Below, one piece after another: positions 41,447-49,535 of a stretch of 64,000 bases of DNA (positions are counted from its first letter, which is position 1; the number at the start of each line of letters is the position of its first letter). Source of the stretch: UBA1731 sp964567665 (lineage in GTDB: Bacteria; Verrucomicrobiota; Kiritimatiellia; RFP12; UBA1067); assembly GCA_964567665.1 (NCBI GenBank), contig CAZMNN010000002.1, positions 1 to 64,000 on the forward strand. Direction: 5' to 3'. Below the pieces are notes generated by a model, which had not been told where the DNA came from, ran no database searches, and worked only from the letters and a program-made list of their open reading frames with translations. Made by a program: the position numbers and the translations under genes.

Positions 41447-42516
41447 TTGCTGAGACCACTTTGCTCCGGAACCGCCTCAAGCGACCGGATGCGCGAACGA
41501 GCCTCGTCCGCATGGGATGAATCCGGGTGTTCCGAAAGAAACTTCCTGTATGAGGCGATTGCGGCATGGCGGGTGCGCTGCCTCGTATCGTAGAACCTTG
41601 CGCGCTTCCAGGCGTCCTCGGCGATGTATTCGAGAAGCTCCTTCAGCCAACCGCGCATCTCCTCCACGTTCGGATGGCTGGGATCCTTCTTGAGCGCAAG
41701 CCGCAGATATCCCTCTGTATCCTTGCAGCGCGGCAGATTGTAGGCAAGGCGGCGCACAAGCCACATCCGCGCCTTTGCCTCAAGATAGAGGGCGCGTCTC
41801 GCCTCGTCCGTGCCGGGATAGCGGTTGCGGAGTGTGGCGTACACCTTGACCGCCTCCTCGTAGTCTATGTCATCCTCACGAAGAGCCGCTATCTTGAGCA
41901 TCGCCTCCGGAACATAGTCCGCACCGGGAGCGCGGCGCACGACCTGCTCGTAGCCCTGGCGGAGCTGTCTGTTTCCCGTAAAGCTCATGCCGAGGAACGT
42001 ACCCCGCGTATCGTGCATCAGGTTCACCAGCTTGTACTGTTCTGCGACGACGTTTGCGTACGGACAGTTTCTCGGATAGAAGTCCAGCAGATAAGAGTAC
42101 TCCTCATACGCATCGGAATACTCCTGCATTTCTGATTCCATGAGATACGCCAGCATGAACTGCGCTTTGGAGGCCTCGGGCGAAGCCGGCCATTCGCGCA
42201 CAAGCGCATCGTAAGACTTCACCGCGCCCTTGACGTCTCCTTCGTCCGTCTGCCGCCTCGCCCATTCAAGCTGAAGCGCGGCGGATTCGCGGGCCGGTCT
42301 GCCGATGCCGAACCAGCGCCACAGCCAGCCTTTTTCCTTCTTTTCAGGAGTCGGCAGGGTATCAAGACCGTCAAAGCCGGGATACTGATCCGTGGCCCAC
42401 GGAGACGCGCCGCCCTCGCCGGAACCGACCACGCGCTGTGACGGAGCGGCCTGCACACCGACAGCGGCGGCCAGGATTGCGGAAACCGCCAGAACTTTGA
42501 ACGATTGAATGACCAT
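41443..42516 (-). CDS. BamD-like TPR outer-membrane assembly protein
   Basis: 357 residues. ATG 42516 is chosen because ATG 42534 lies inside the -10 box. Signal peptide MVIQSFKVLAVSAILAAAVGVQA lacks a lipobox cysteine, unlike typical BamD. Residues ~85-350 are TPR units (QLEWARRQTDEGDVKGAVKSYDALVREWPAS, FMLAYLMESEMQEYSDAYEEYSYLLDFYP, RKFLSEHPDSSHADEARSRI), the YfiO/BamD pattern. A domain-free acidic/Gly segment (residues 25-70) sits before the TPRs. BamD helps BamA insert barrels. It could instead be a general TPR (YbgF-like) protein. First gene of the bamD-lptE-siroheme operon. Confidence 0.7.
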   Translation of the reverse strand: MVIQSFKVLAVSAILAAAVGVQAAPSQRVVGSGEGGASPWATDQYPGFDGLDTLPTPEKKEKGWLWRWFGIGRPARESAALQLEWARRQTDEGDVKGAVKSYDALVREWPASPEASKAQFMLAYLMESEMQEYSDAYEEYSYLLDFYPRNCPYANVVAEQYKLVNLMHDTRGTFLGMSFTGNRQLRQGYEQVVRRAPGADYVPEAMLKIAALREDDIDYEEAVKVYATLRNRYPGTDEARRALYLEAKARMWLVRRLAYNLPRCKDTEGYLRLALKKDPSHPNVEEMRGWLKELLEYIAEDAWKRARFYDTRQRTRHAAIASYRKFLSEHPDSSHADEARSRIRSLEAVPEQSGLSK

Positions 42517-42532
42517 TGCTTGAAGATTCGGC

Positions 42533-42541
42533 ATTATACCA
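42533..42541 (-). promoter_or_regulatory. extended -10 promoter of the BamD-like gene
   Basis: TGG-TATAAT on the minus strand, preceded by GAATTG; 16 bases to ATG 42516, so a very short leader. It overlaps the intergenic space just below the stop of the zinc-ribbon-EIIA gene. Confidence 0.65.
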
Positions 42542-42545
42542 CAAT

Positions 42546-43388
42546 TCAACGGATGGTACTGCGCGTGGCGTTGACAAGCGTCCGCCACAGCTCAGCGGGG
42601 GTGGCTGCGGAAAGCAAAGCGGCCCGGCTCGTCTTGCGGCGGAACACCGACATGAGATCTGACATAAGCTTCAGGAAGAACGCCGAGCCGGCACTTGGTA
42701 TGGCGGATAGGATCACGAAGTTCACCTTCTCGCCGGAATCGTCCCACACAACCCCGTCTGGCAGAACACCAAGCGCAAACGTGAGTGCGCCGCCCTCCAC
42801 TCCGCGCACGTGCGGCACGGCCGTGCCGTCGTTCATGCGGGTCGAAAGCAGCGCCTCGCGCTCCATGGCGAGTCGGGCGAGTCCATCTCCGTCGGAGACG
42901 TACCCCGCCTTGGCCATCGCTGTCGCAAGCCGCTCGATCACCGCTTGGGCGCTGTCCGCCTTGATTGCCGGAATCATCAGCGCCTCGGACGAAAAGCGGG
43001 CAAGCCCCTTGACCTTCGATATCTCATCGTCGTTTTCGACGGTCTCGCGTCTGGCGGACGACACCGCGTCGCGGTTCTCGTAGAGAAGCCGTCCGCAGGT
43101 GGCGCAGGTTACCGGATGCTCGGCAAGGCGAAGCATCCGGACTGCCGCCACTGGCACCTGCATTCCGCATCCGGAGCAGCATCCGTTGTGCAGAGCCGCC
43201 ATGAACAGCGGCTTTGAAGCGCTCAACCGGCGGTACAGATCGCGGATGCGCGGCTGGAGGGAGCCGGCGAGGGTTTCCATCTCCTGCGCCAGCTGTTCTG
43301 CGTGAGCCGCATCTTCACGCGCCACGCACTCTGCGCGCGCGAGGGATATCTCCTGAATCTTCCTGAGCGTTTCGAGCTGTTCCTTCAT
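42546..43388 (-). CDS. zinc-ribbon coiled-coil protein fused to a PTS EIIA (PtsN-like) domain
   Basis: 280 residues, ATG 43388 after GGAGGGAAG. Residues 1-60 form an amphipathic coiled coil; residues 68-103 a C4 zinc ribbon (Cys71, Cys74, Cys95, Cys98; CCSGCGM and VTCATCGRLLY); residues ~130-280 a fructose/nitrogen-type EIIA domain with the phosphorylatable His193 in NDGTAVPHVRG and FALGVLPDGVVWDD, ILSAIPSAGSAF. In PtsN the His receives phosphate from NPr and regulates partners such as potassium transport. The coiled coil plus ribbon resembles the CT398/DUF164-like family. Fusing it with EIIA is unusual. It sits next to an antiporter that also carries EIIA. Confidence 0.75.
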   Translation of the reverse strand: MKEQLETLRKIQEISLARAECVAREDAAHAEQLAQEMETLAGSLQPRIRDLYRRLSASKPLFMAALHNGCCSGCGMQVPVAAVRMLRLAEHPVTCATCGRLLYENRDAVSSARRETVENDDEISKVKGLARFSSEALMIPAIKADSAQAVIERLATAMAKAGYVSDGDGLARLAMEREALLSTRMNDGTAVPHVRGVEGGALTFALGVLPDGVVWDDSGEKVNFVILSAIPSAGSAFFLKLMSDLMSVFRRKTSRAALLSAATPAELWRTLVNATRSTIR

Positions 43389-43427
43389 GACTTCCCTCCT
43401 TTTTGCTGCGGACGTCCACCCGTTTGG

Positions 43428-45764
43428 CTACCTGGCGTCGCGGAAGAACTTGCGCATCGCATCCTCCGTCTTGCATTCAAGCAGCTTCTCATATCCGTTC
43501 CCGGCCCGCAGTGCGCGGCTGATGAACGCCATGAGCCTGAGATACGGAGCCTGAGCGGATTCAGGGGCGACAGTGAGAACGATCACCTGTATGGCGGAAT
43601 GGTCGATCGTCTCGTAATCCGGAATCGAGCCTGTCTCGTTCGACGAGTTGTCGACTATCGCAACTGCGCCGACAATGCCGGACACGGCGTCCGTGCGTCC
43701 ATGCGGCACTGCGATCCCGTGGTCAAGCCCCGTGGGCATCGATGCCTCGCGGGAGAACACCGCCGCCTTCACGGCCTCGATGTCGTTTATGCGCTGCGGC
43801 GCAGATGCGGCCATCGCCGCCACCATCTTCTCGATCGCCTCGCGCTTTGAGGATGCCTTGAGCGACGGAATCATCGCAAAGCCCTGCACGTACCGGCCAA
43901 CGCCGGTGCCGCGTACGGAGACAAGCTCCGTCTCGTTCTTCAGGAGCGTCTCCAGATCGTCGCGGCGGATGGGCTTGGCGATCGCCTGCGCGATGTCGCG
44001 TATCTCGCCCACAACCTCCATCCACGCCGTCATCACGGTCGTCTCCTCCTCCGGTGTGCACTCGAAGCGAATCACGTCGCCCTCGCGGCGCATCGATATC
44101 TCAATATCGTCCATCTGGATCGCCCAGATGTCTTCGGCGGAGTTGAGCAGATACGTGTAGAAGCCCTCCTTCTGGAACACCTTCACGAGATGGTCGCGCA
44201 TGAGCTGCGCAATCGGCTCGGACGACAGCTGGAAGGAGAACGAGCGCGAACCGTGCGTATTGCTCTTGCGGTGACCGCGAACACCGTCGCCCTTGACGTT
44301 GAACAGCCCCATCAGGCACGGCGGCGCAACAATCGTCGTGACGAGCGTCATCAGGATGCCGATGCCAAAGGCCTCCTGCGTGAGATAGCCGTTCGAGAGG
44401 CCGATTCCCGCGATGATGAGAGCCACTTCGCCGCGAGGGATCATGCCGGCGCCGATGCGAAGAGCGCCCTTCGTGTTAAAGCCGCAGACGAGCGAAGGAA
44501 TCGCACATCCGACCACCTTGGCCAGCACTGCGAGCACGGTGTAGATTCCGCCGAACACAAGCACCGGCTTCGAGCAGAGTGCGCTCATGTCGATCATCAT
44601 GCCCATCACGCAGAAGAAGACGGGCACGAGGAACGTGTACACGCTCTGGAGATTCTCTTCGATCAGGTGCTTGAGATCCGTGCGGCTGAGCGCAAGCCCC
44701 ATCACGTACGCACCGATGATGAGCGTAAGGCCAAGAGCCTCAAAGAGACCTGCGATCACGAGCGAAAGTCCGAACGCAAGCGTGGCGATGGCGATCGGTG
44801 ACCGGAAGAGCTTAAGCAGCCAGGAGATGCGGCGGGCGAGGATAAGTCCGAGCAGGGTGCCGCCGAGCCACACGCCTATCGCCTTCAAGGCCGTAAGGCC
44901 GATGCTGCCCCACGGTACGCCAGCCTTCACCGCACCGGCTGCGGCTGAGGCCGTCTGCGCACCGATGATGCCCATGCCGATGGCAAGCACGATGATGCCG
45001 AGCACGTCGTCGATCACGGCGCCGGCCATGATCGTCACGCCCTCCTCGGAGTCCATCTTGCGGCGTTCGGAGAGGATTCGGGCGGTGATTCCGACGGATG
45101 TCGCCGTGGACATGATGCCCATGAACAGCGCGGTCGGATCAAGTATCGCCTTCATCAGCTCACCGTTCTGGACGAACGTGTGGAGCTTCGCAAGGCAGCC
45201 GATTCCGCCGAGAAGGTCAGGGAACATGCTCACCGCGTAGACCGCGCACAGGTTGCCGAAGAAGAACGAAAAGACCACGCCGCCGATGCCGACGAGCGAA
45301 CCCGCGAACGCAAAGCGCAGGAACATCTTCAGGTCGGTTTCGATGCCCGAAAGGAACAGCAACACCACAGAGGCTATCGTGCAGATGCCGTACAGCTCCG
45401 GCGAAACGGCGAACTGCGTCTCGCCCGTCACTCTTGCCAACTCCGCAAGATACCCGCCCCTGAACAGCCCGTACTTGAAAAGACCTTCGCCAAATCCGAT
45501 TCCGCCCAGCGCCCACGGGCCGATGAGAATGCCTGCGCCCAGTTCGCCAAGGACGCTCGGCAATTTGACAAGCGAGGCGAGCATACCGCCCAGCTTTGCA
45601 GCGAAGAGAATCAATCCGACCTGAAGCGCGAGAAGCGTCATCTTCTCCGTCAGCGGAAGCTCCTCCGCATGAAAACCCGCCGCAACGGCCGGAGCCGCTT
45701 CAGCAAAAACACCCGCCGCAGCCGTCACAACAGCTGCGGCCACCAAAAACTTTTTGTTTTTCAT
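43428..45764 (-). CDS. CPA2 cation:proton antiporter fused to a PTS EIIA domain
   Basis: 778 residues. N-terminal signal-like helix (MKNKKFLVAAAVVTAAAGVFAEAAP), then ~12 helices of a KefB/NapA-type Na+/H+ or K+/H+ exchanger with SVLGELGAGILIGP, GIETDLKMFLRF, GAVIDDVLGIIVLA (DD motif of the ion site) and GMIPRGEVALIIAG. Residues ~480-600 are a cytosolic linker; ~620-778 an EIIA domain with the site near His688 in GLDHGIAVPHGRTDAV and a C-terminal MAFISRALR helix. Phosphorylation of the EIIA could gate ion flux in response to PTS state. 39 bases separate it from the zinc-ribbon-EIIA gene, so both are co-expressed. Confidence 0.88.
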   Translation of the reverse strand: MKNKKFLVAAAVVTAAAGVFAEAAPAVAAGFHAEELPLTEKMTLLALQVGLILFAAKLGGMLASLVKLPSVLGELGAGILIGPWALGGIGFGEGLFKYGLFRGGYLAELARVTGETQFAVSPELYGICTIASVVLLFLSGIETDLKMFLRFAFAGSLVGIGGVVFSFFFGNLCAVYAVSMFPDLLGGIGCLAKLHTFVQNGELMKAILDPTALFMGIMSTATSVGITARILSERRKMDSEEGVTIMAGAVIDDVLGIIVLAIGMGIIGAQTASAAAGAVKAGVPWGSIGLTALKAIGVWLGGTLLGLILARRISWLLKLFRSPIAIATLAFGLSLVIAGLFEALGLTLIIGAYVMGLALSRTDLKHLIEENLQSVYTFLVPVFFCVMGMMIDMSALCSKPVLVFGGIYTVLAVLAKVVGCAIPSLVCGFNTKGALRIGAGMIPRGEVALIIAGIGLSNGYLTQEAFGIGILMTLVTTIVAPPCLMGLFNVKGDGVRGHRKSNTHGSRSFSFQLSSEPIAQLMRDHLVKVFQKEGFYTYLLNSAEDIWAIQMDDIEISMRREGDVIRFECTPEEETTVMTAWMEVVGEIRDIAQAIAKPIRRDDLETLLKNETELVSVRGTGVGRYVQGFAMIPSLKASSKREAIEKMVAAMAASAPQRINDIEAVKAAVFSREASMPTGLDHGIAVPHGRTDAVSGIVGAVAIVDNSSNETGSIPDYETIDHSAIQVIVLTVAPESAQAPYLRLMAFISRALRAGNGYEKLLECKTEDAMRKFFRDAR

Positions 45765-45773
45765 AATGGCGGT

Positions 45774-45782
45774 ATTATATCA
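45774..45782 (-). promoter_or_regulatory. extended -10 promoter of the antiporter-EIIA operon
   Basis: TGA-TATAAT on the minus strand, nine bases before ATG 45764; a 0-3 base leader is predicted and no Shine-Dalgarno is present. Confidence 0.65.
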
Positions 45783-45829
45783 GAAATCGCCATGCGAAAT
45801 CCATCGTCCGCAACACATCTGGAGCAAAT

Positions 45830-45884
45830 GTCACTTGTCAAAGCAGATGCGACCTCCATAGTCGCATCTACTCTGACAAGCGAC
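45830..45884. repeat. dispersed palindromic element, full copy
   Basis: 24-base arms (45830-45853 and 45861-45884) are inverted repeats with three mismatches and a 7-base loop; the inner nine bases AGATGCGAC/GTCGCATCT are perfect. A related, partly degraded copy lies at 6894-6951. The rest of 45765-46090 shows no gene I can support. Confidence 0.75.
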
Positions 45885-46090
45885 TCCATCAGACGCAAAG
45901 GGAGTTGCAACATCCCGTGAGCCGGCAAATAAGGAAAGGCAGAGCCAGAAGACCGACCGTCACAGCACGCCGATCTGATTGCAGCAGTCGCCGTAATCGA
46001 TCATGTCGGCACATCCCATCGACGGGAAAGTCAGCGTCTGCATTTCCTTTCTTTGCCGTGTTTGTGACAGCCGGGCTTTTGCCGTCAAAT

Positions 46091-47482
46091 TTACCCGTTT
46101 TTGAGCGCATCAAACGCAGCCCTGACAGACGGTGCGTTTTTCGTAAGTTTCTTGATGCTCAACTCGTCGGCCTTTTGGTTGGCAAGACGCAGATTGTTTT
46201 CTGAAGAGAGAAGTGCATCCTTTGTTTTCTGAAGGCGGGCAATCGTATTCTCGATCTCCTTAATTGCCGTCTTAAACTTATCGCTGGCCCTATGATAATT
46301 GAGCGCAAACCCTTCCTTGAACTTATTCATGTTTTCTTCGAAATTACTAAAGTCCACTTGTTGATTGCGGACGACTTCAAGCTCCTGCCGGTACTGTAGC
46401 GAATTTCTTGCCGCATTCCGCAGCAGCGTGATCATCGGAATGAAGAACTGAGGACGGATGACGTACATCTTCTCATATTTGTAGGACACGTCCACAATGC
46501 CGGTGTTATACAGTTCACTGTCGTTTTCAAGCAAAGACACCAGAATCGCATACTCGCAGCCCTTCTCTTTACGATCCTTGTCCAGCTCCTTGAAGAAACT
46601 CTCGTTTCTATGCTTGCTGGACGTTTCGTCGGCTTCGTTCTTCATTTCAAACATGATGGAAATGAACTCTCTGCCGTTCTCGTCGTATTCGCGATATATG
46701 AAGTCGCCCTTGCTGCCCATTCTCGCATCGTTGTCCTTTTCAAAATAGGCATTCGGAAAGGCCGTCATGCGAATCTGGTTGAATTGCGCAAGGCAGTGCT
46801 GCTCCAGGCTTTCGCCGATCATTTTTGTGGACTGACGCGCCTTGAAGTCCTTGTAGTACTCAATCAGCTCATCCTTCATCTTCAATTCTCCCTCGTATTG
46901 TTCCCTGAGGGATTTTTCGTTCAGCAGGCTCTCCGTCTTGCGGCTTTTGAGTTCCCCCTTGAGATCGGCGATCTCCGAAGTCATTTTGGACAGCTCTTCG
47001 TTCTTCTTTTCGACCGCCTCCGCAACGGCGAGCTTTGCCGCCGTCTCGCCGACAGCCAGTTTTGCCTGCAACTCTGCTATCTTCTTGTCTCGGGCCGAGA
47101 TTTCAGCATCCTTCTTCATGAGATTTTCAGAGTGTTCCCTGATGCCCCTGGAAATCTCAATGTTCTTCTTCTCCACAGCTTCGGAGACGGCAAGGCTTCT
47201 TGCCGTTTCACCTGCATCCAACTTGGCCTTCAAATCTGCGATCAGTCGATCCCTTGCGGAGATTTCGCCATCCTTCTGCGCGATCTCCGCCGCACGCTCC
47301 TTTTCCCCCTGCAAACGAACGACTTCGAGTTCTTTTTCACGCTTGGCATCCAGCTCCTGCTCCCTGCGTTCAATCTCCTTCATGAATTCCTTGTCGCGAA
47401 CCTGTCGCGCAATCTGATTGTATCCGGTTTCATCAACCTGGAAAACCTCACCGCATTTGGGGCATTTTATTTCCTGCATCAT
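46091..47482 (-). CDS. DUF2130-type coiled-coil protein with a nuclease-like C-terminal domain
   Basis: 463 residues. N-terminal zinc-knuckle-like CPKCGEVF, then a long coiled coil (residues ~30-210) built of Ala/Glu/Lys heptads including two near repeats (SEAVEKKNIEISRGIREH, AEAVEKKNEELSKMTSEI). From ~215 the conserved domain of DUF2130: GESLEQHCLAQFNQIRMTAFPNAYFEKDND, GSKGDFIYREYDENG, SIMFEMKNEAD (the D...E.K order resembles a PD-(D/E)xK site), then SFFKELDKDR and CEYAILVSLLENDSELYN. Related to RmuC-like proteins. Perhaps a nuclease in genome defence; activity is not proven. AT-richer than its neighbours. Confidence 0.75.
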   Translation of the reverse strand: MMQEIKCPKCGEVFQVDETGYNQIARQVRDKEFMKEIERREQELDAKREKELEVVRLQGEKERAAEIAQKDGEISARDRLIADLKAKLDAGETARSLAVSEAVEKKNIEISRGIREHSENLMKKDAEISARDKKIAELQAKLAVGETAAKLAVAEAVEKKNEELSKMTSEIADLKGELKSRKTESLLNEKSLREQYEGELKMKDELIEYYKDFKARQSTKMIGESLEQHCLAQFNQIRMTAFPNAYFEKDNDARMGSKGDFIYREYDENGREFISIMFEMKNEADETSSKHRNESFFKELDKDRKEKGCEYAILVSLLENDSELYNTGIVDVSYKYEKMYVIRPQFFIPMITLLRNAARNSLQYRQELEVVRNQQVDFSNFEENMNKFKEGFALNYHRASDKFKTAIKEIENTIARLQKTKDALLSSENNLRLANQKADELSIKKLTKNAPSVRAAFDALKNG

Positions 47483-47566
47483 ATAGCAATATTCCTTTCA
47501 GTTGTTCTGTTTCTGCGTTTCCATGCCGACGGCAACAGTGCCGCCGGATCCAAAAAACTTTTTCGG

Positions 47567-47875
47567 CTAAAAAACGTCTGCAATGTAACTGTACGAGTGG
47601 AAACCCTCATGCAAATATTGCCGAAACTCGTCCCAATCCTCATTCGCTTCAGTTGCGGAATAACCTACGGGAATTGCGGCCCTCAATTCTGTCCCTTGGC
47701 CAGATGGAATCCTCGACGCAAACTCGCCGTTGAAATGCATGGTCTTCATCACCACACTGCAGTGTTTCCAGCACCCATCTTCGATAAATCTGCACTCTGT
47801 GCATCCCTTCCACTCGTCGGACTGATGGCGTTCGAACTCCATGCGGCACTCTGCAAGAATCTTTTCATTGTCCAT
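47567..47875 (-). CDS. small hypothetical protein
   Basis: 102 residues, ATG 47875 with AAGGAGAGAA seven bases upstream. Cys-rich patch: ECR (near 10), CTECRFIEDGCWKHC at ~25-38, which may bind a metal. No recognised domain, no signal peptide or membrane helix. It lies 84 bases before the DUF2130 gene in the same direction and 42 bases after another small ORF with the same MDN start, so all three probably form one operon. Low GC as in its neighbours suggests shared horizontal origin. Confidence 0.6.
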   Translation of the reverse strand: MDNEKILAECRMEFERHQSDEWKGCTECRFIEDGCWKHCSVVMKTMHFNGEFASRIPSGQGTELRAAIPVGYSATEANEDWDEFRQYLHEGFHSYSYIADVF

Positions 47876-47917
47876 GAACTTCTCTCCTTTTTTGCTTTCT
47901 GTAATGCTTGGCGACCA

Positions 47918-48163
47918 TCAACCGAACGTCAATGGGTTCACTCCTCTACACGGACACACCTTCATCTTCACCGGAAAGACCTTGTGGGTGTTGAAGTATT
48001 CCATCACGACGCGGTTGGCTTCAACTGCGCTGTACATCGTACATTCGCCGAATTGCGCCAACTCTCCGCTGTCCTTCAGGAACAGCCCGCTCTCAGGAAC
48101 GAAGAGGACATAAACCCTCTCACTTCTATTGTGCTTTGTCATACGGACATTATCGTTATCCAT
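47918..48163 (-). CDS. small hypothetical protein
   Basis: 81 residues, ATG 48163 after AAGGAGAG. Starts MDNDNVRM like the neighbouring MDNEKILA gene, which hints at a shared 5' end by duplication, but the rest differs (ERVYVLFVPESGLFLKDSGEL ... VKMKVCPCRGVNPLTFG). It has a C-terminal CPC pair and no membrane segment. Best guess is the first gene of the DUF2130 operon, under the promoter at 48209-48237. Confidence 0.55.
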   Translation of the reverse strand: MDNDNVRMTKHNRSERVYVLFVPESGLFLKDSGELAQFGECTMYSAVEANRVVMEYFNTHKVFPVKMKVCPCRGVNPLTFG

Positions 48164-48208
48164 TATCGCTCTCCTTATTCGGTTCGGTCTCGCCCGCCCA
48201 CATCTCCC

Positions 48209-48237
48209 ATTATACCTTTGGGCGTGAACGATTTCAA
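48209..48237 (-). promoter_or_regulatory. sigma-70 promoter of the small ORF / DUF2130 operon
   Basis: Minus strand TTGAAA (48237-48232), 17-base spacer, TATAAT (48214-48209); predicted start about 40 bases before ATG 48163. Confidence 0.75.
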
Positions 48238-48330
48238 CCTTCTTTTGATTTTTTCTTCAGATTTTTTTGTGGAAAACGACACACAATGCAACATCGATAA
48301 CCGAATCTTCAGTATGCGACATTTTTTCGG

Positions 48331-48336
48331 TATAAT
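48331..48336 (+). promoter_or_regulatory. possible second promoter upstream of the pilus operon
   Basis: CGG-TATAAT on the plus strand, about 250 bases before the pilin gene; a transcript from here would include the low-complexity tract. Weak -35. No gene lies in 48238-48580. Confidence 0.3.
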
Positions 48337-48383
48337 TAACCATATATTCTTGCATTATCCTACAGATGGTATATGTGGTGCGG

Positions 48384-48424
48384 CGTGTGTGTGTGTGTGT
48401 GGGGGGGGGGGGGAGAGAGAGAGG
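48384..48424. repeat. GT / G / GA low-complexity tract
   Basis: About eight GT units (48384-48400), a run of 13 G (48401-48413) and about six GA units (to 48424), directly upstream of the Tad pilus operon. Slippage could vary its length; a sequencing or assembly artefact is equally possible, as near 21900. Confidence 0.75.
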
Positions 48425-48541
48425 ATTTTTGTCTCACACGGTGGCAAGGAGGGGATTGTGGAATATCGCCGCCGTTACAAAGATCCCCTTCCGGTTCCGT
48501 ACGGGCCGCGCTGGGCAAGCGTGGCAAAGTGAAATGTTATT

Positions 48542-48550
48542 TGCTACAAT
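48542..48550 (+). promoter_or_regulatory. extended -10 promoter of the Flp pilin operon
   Basis: TGC-TACAAT ends 30 bases before ATG 48581 and leaves room for the AAAGGAG Shine-Dalgarno at ~48566-48573. Confidence 0.55.
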
Positions 48551-48580
48551 ACCCGCAACAAACCAAAAGGAGAATGCGAT

Positions 48581-48805
48581 ATGATGACGAGGAAAAACAA
48601 AAAAGGCCAGACGATGCTTGAGTACATCATCATCGTGGCCCTTATCGCGATATCGCTGATTGCGGTGTTCACGTATTTTGGCAGAGCGACCGCCAAGAAA
48701 GTCGCCGGCGCCACCGAAGCGATTTCCACCGAGGAAGGCGCAAACGCGAGATCCGCCGCCGACGACATCTCGACCGAGACGATCAAAAAGCTCGGTGAAA
48801 ACTGA
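48581..48805 (+). CDS. Flp/Fap type IVb pilin
   Basis: 74 residues. KKNKKGQTMLEYIIIVALIAISLIAVFTYFG is the type IVb prepilin pattern: a basic lead, Gly before the processing site, Glu at mature position 5 (QTMLEY) and a hydrophobic helix. The tail is Ala/Ser/Thr/Glu-rich. A TadV-type prepilin peptidase would cleave it; none is in this window. Two in-frame ATGs (48581, 48584) share the AAAGGAG site. First gene of the Tad locus; a second pilin-like gene follows. Confidence 0.85.
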   Translation: MMTRKNKKGQTMLEYIIIVALIAISLIAVFTYFGRATAKKVAGATEAISTEEGANARSAADDISTETIKKLGEN

Positions 48806-48822
48806 TCCGGGCAACATCTGCC

Positions 48823-48999
48823 GTGTCCGCAAGATGCACACCGCCGCACTTCAGAAGACGCAGCGGACAGACTGCGCTTGAATACATAATCGTGTTCACG
48901 CTGCTGCTCGCCGCCGCAGGCGCGGCGTATCACTTCATGCGGGCGCCGGCGGCCGTCGCCACACACACGACGGACGTCATATGTTCGGAACGGCTCTGA
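48823..48999 (+). CDS. second small Flp-like pilin or pseudopilin
   Basis: 58 residues from GTG 48823, ending TGA 48997-48999. The sequence RRSGQTALEYIIVFTLLLAAAGAAYHF has the same basic lead, Gly-Gln-Thr and conserved Glu as the Flp pilin (GQTALEY versus GQTMLEY). Upstream of the start no strong Shine-Dalgarno exists; translational coupling to the flp stop 17 bases earlier is plausible. Too short for most ORF finders, but the pilin motif and its place between flp and tadE support it. It overlaps the tadE start. Confidence 0.65.
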   Translation: MSARCTPPHFRRRSGQTALEYIIVFTLLLAAAGAAYHFMRAPAAVATHTTDVICSERL

Positions 49000-49535
49000 C
49001 AGTACGCTGCCGGAAACGCGGGCAGGCGATGATTGAGACAACAATCTCGATGATTGTCGTCCTTATCGTGTTTCTCGCACTGTTCAATCTGTCCGATCTC
49101 ATGCGCACCCGGCTTCTCGTGGAGAACGCATCGGTGAAATGCGCCCGCGCCCGCGCCGTCGGGTACAACGACTTCATGCTGCGCAAGATCGCCAGGCTAT
49201 CGACGATGCCGGCGGCCGGACGATGCCTCACCGATTCGTCGACAGGGGACGGAACGCTGTCCCGCAGCGAACGGTACAGCCGCATAGGCGAATACCTGTC
49301 AAGCGAATACGAGGCACAGGCGGATGCGATACTCGACTTCGAGTACTGGCGGAACGGCGACACATTTGCATCAAGCCACACGGACTCCATAAACACATCG
49401 GCAACGGTGACGCAGCGGAGACCGCGTCTGTTCGACTTCGGGCCGCTGGCGGGGCGCACCCGCGACATCGACGGGCACACCGAAATCTCGGCCTCATGCA
49501 CCGCAGAGGCGCACTATCCCGACTATCTCCAATGA
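48981..49535 (+). CDS. TadE-like pseudopilin
   Basis: 184 residues; ATG 48981 overlaps the preceding gene by 19 bases. RCRKRGQAMIETTISMIVVLIVFLALFNLSDL is the TadE pattern (RGQA.IE.. plus hydrophobic helix), with the periplasmic C-terminal part RTRLLVENASVKCARARAVGYND and a Cys near the end. TadE/F pseudopilins assist Flp pilus assembly. The stop overlaps the TadG-like start (ATGA). Confidence 0.75.
   Translation: MFGTALTVRCRKRGQAMIETTISMIVVLIVFLALFNLSDLMRTRLLVENASVKCARARAVGYNDFMLRKIARLSTMPAAGRCLTDSSTGDGTLSRSERYSRIGEYLSSEYEAQADAILDFEYWRNGDTFASSHTDSINTSATVTQRRPRLFDFGPLAGRTRDIDGHTEISASCTAEAHYPDYLQ

Noticed and set aside
45889..46113. 74-codon minus-strand frame in the antiporter/DUF2130 gap
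   Set aside because: No Shine-Dalgarno, no motif, and the stop lies inside the neighbouring gene.
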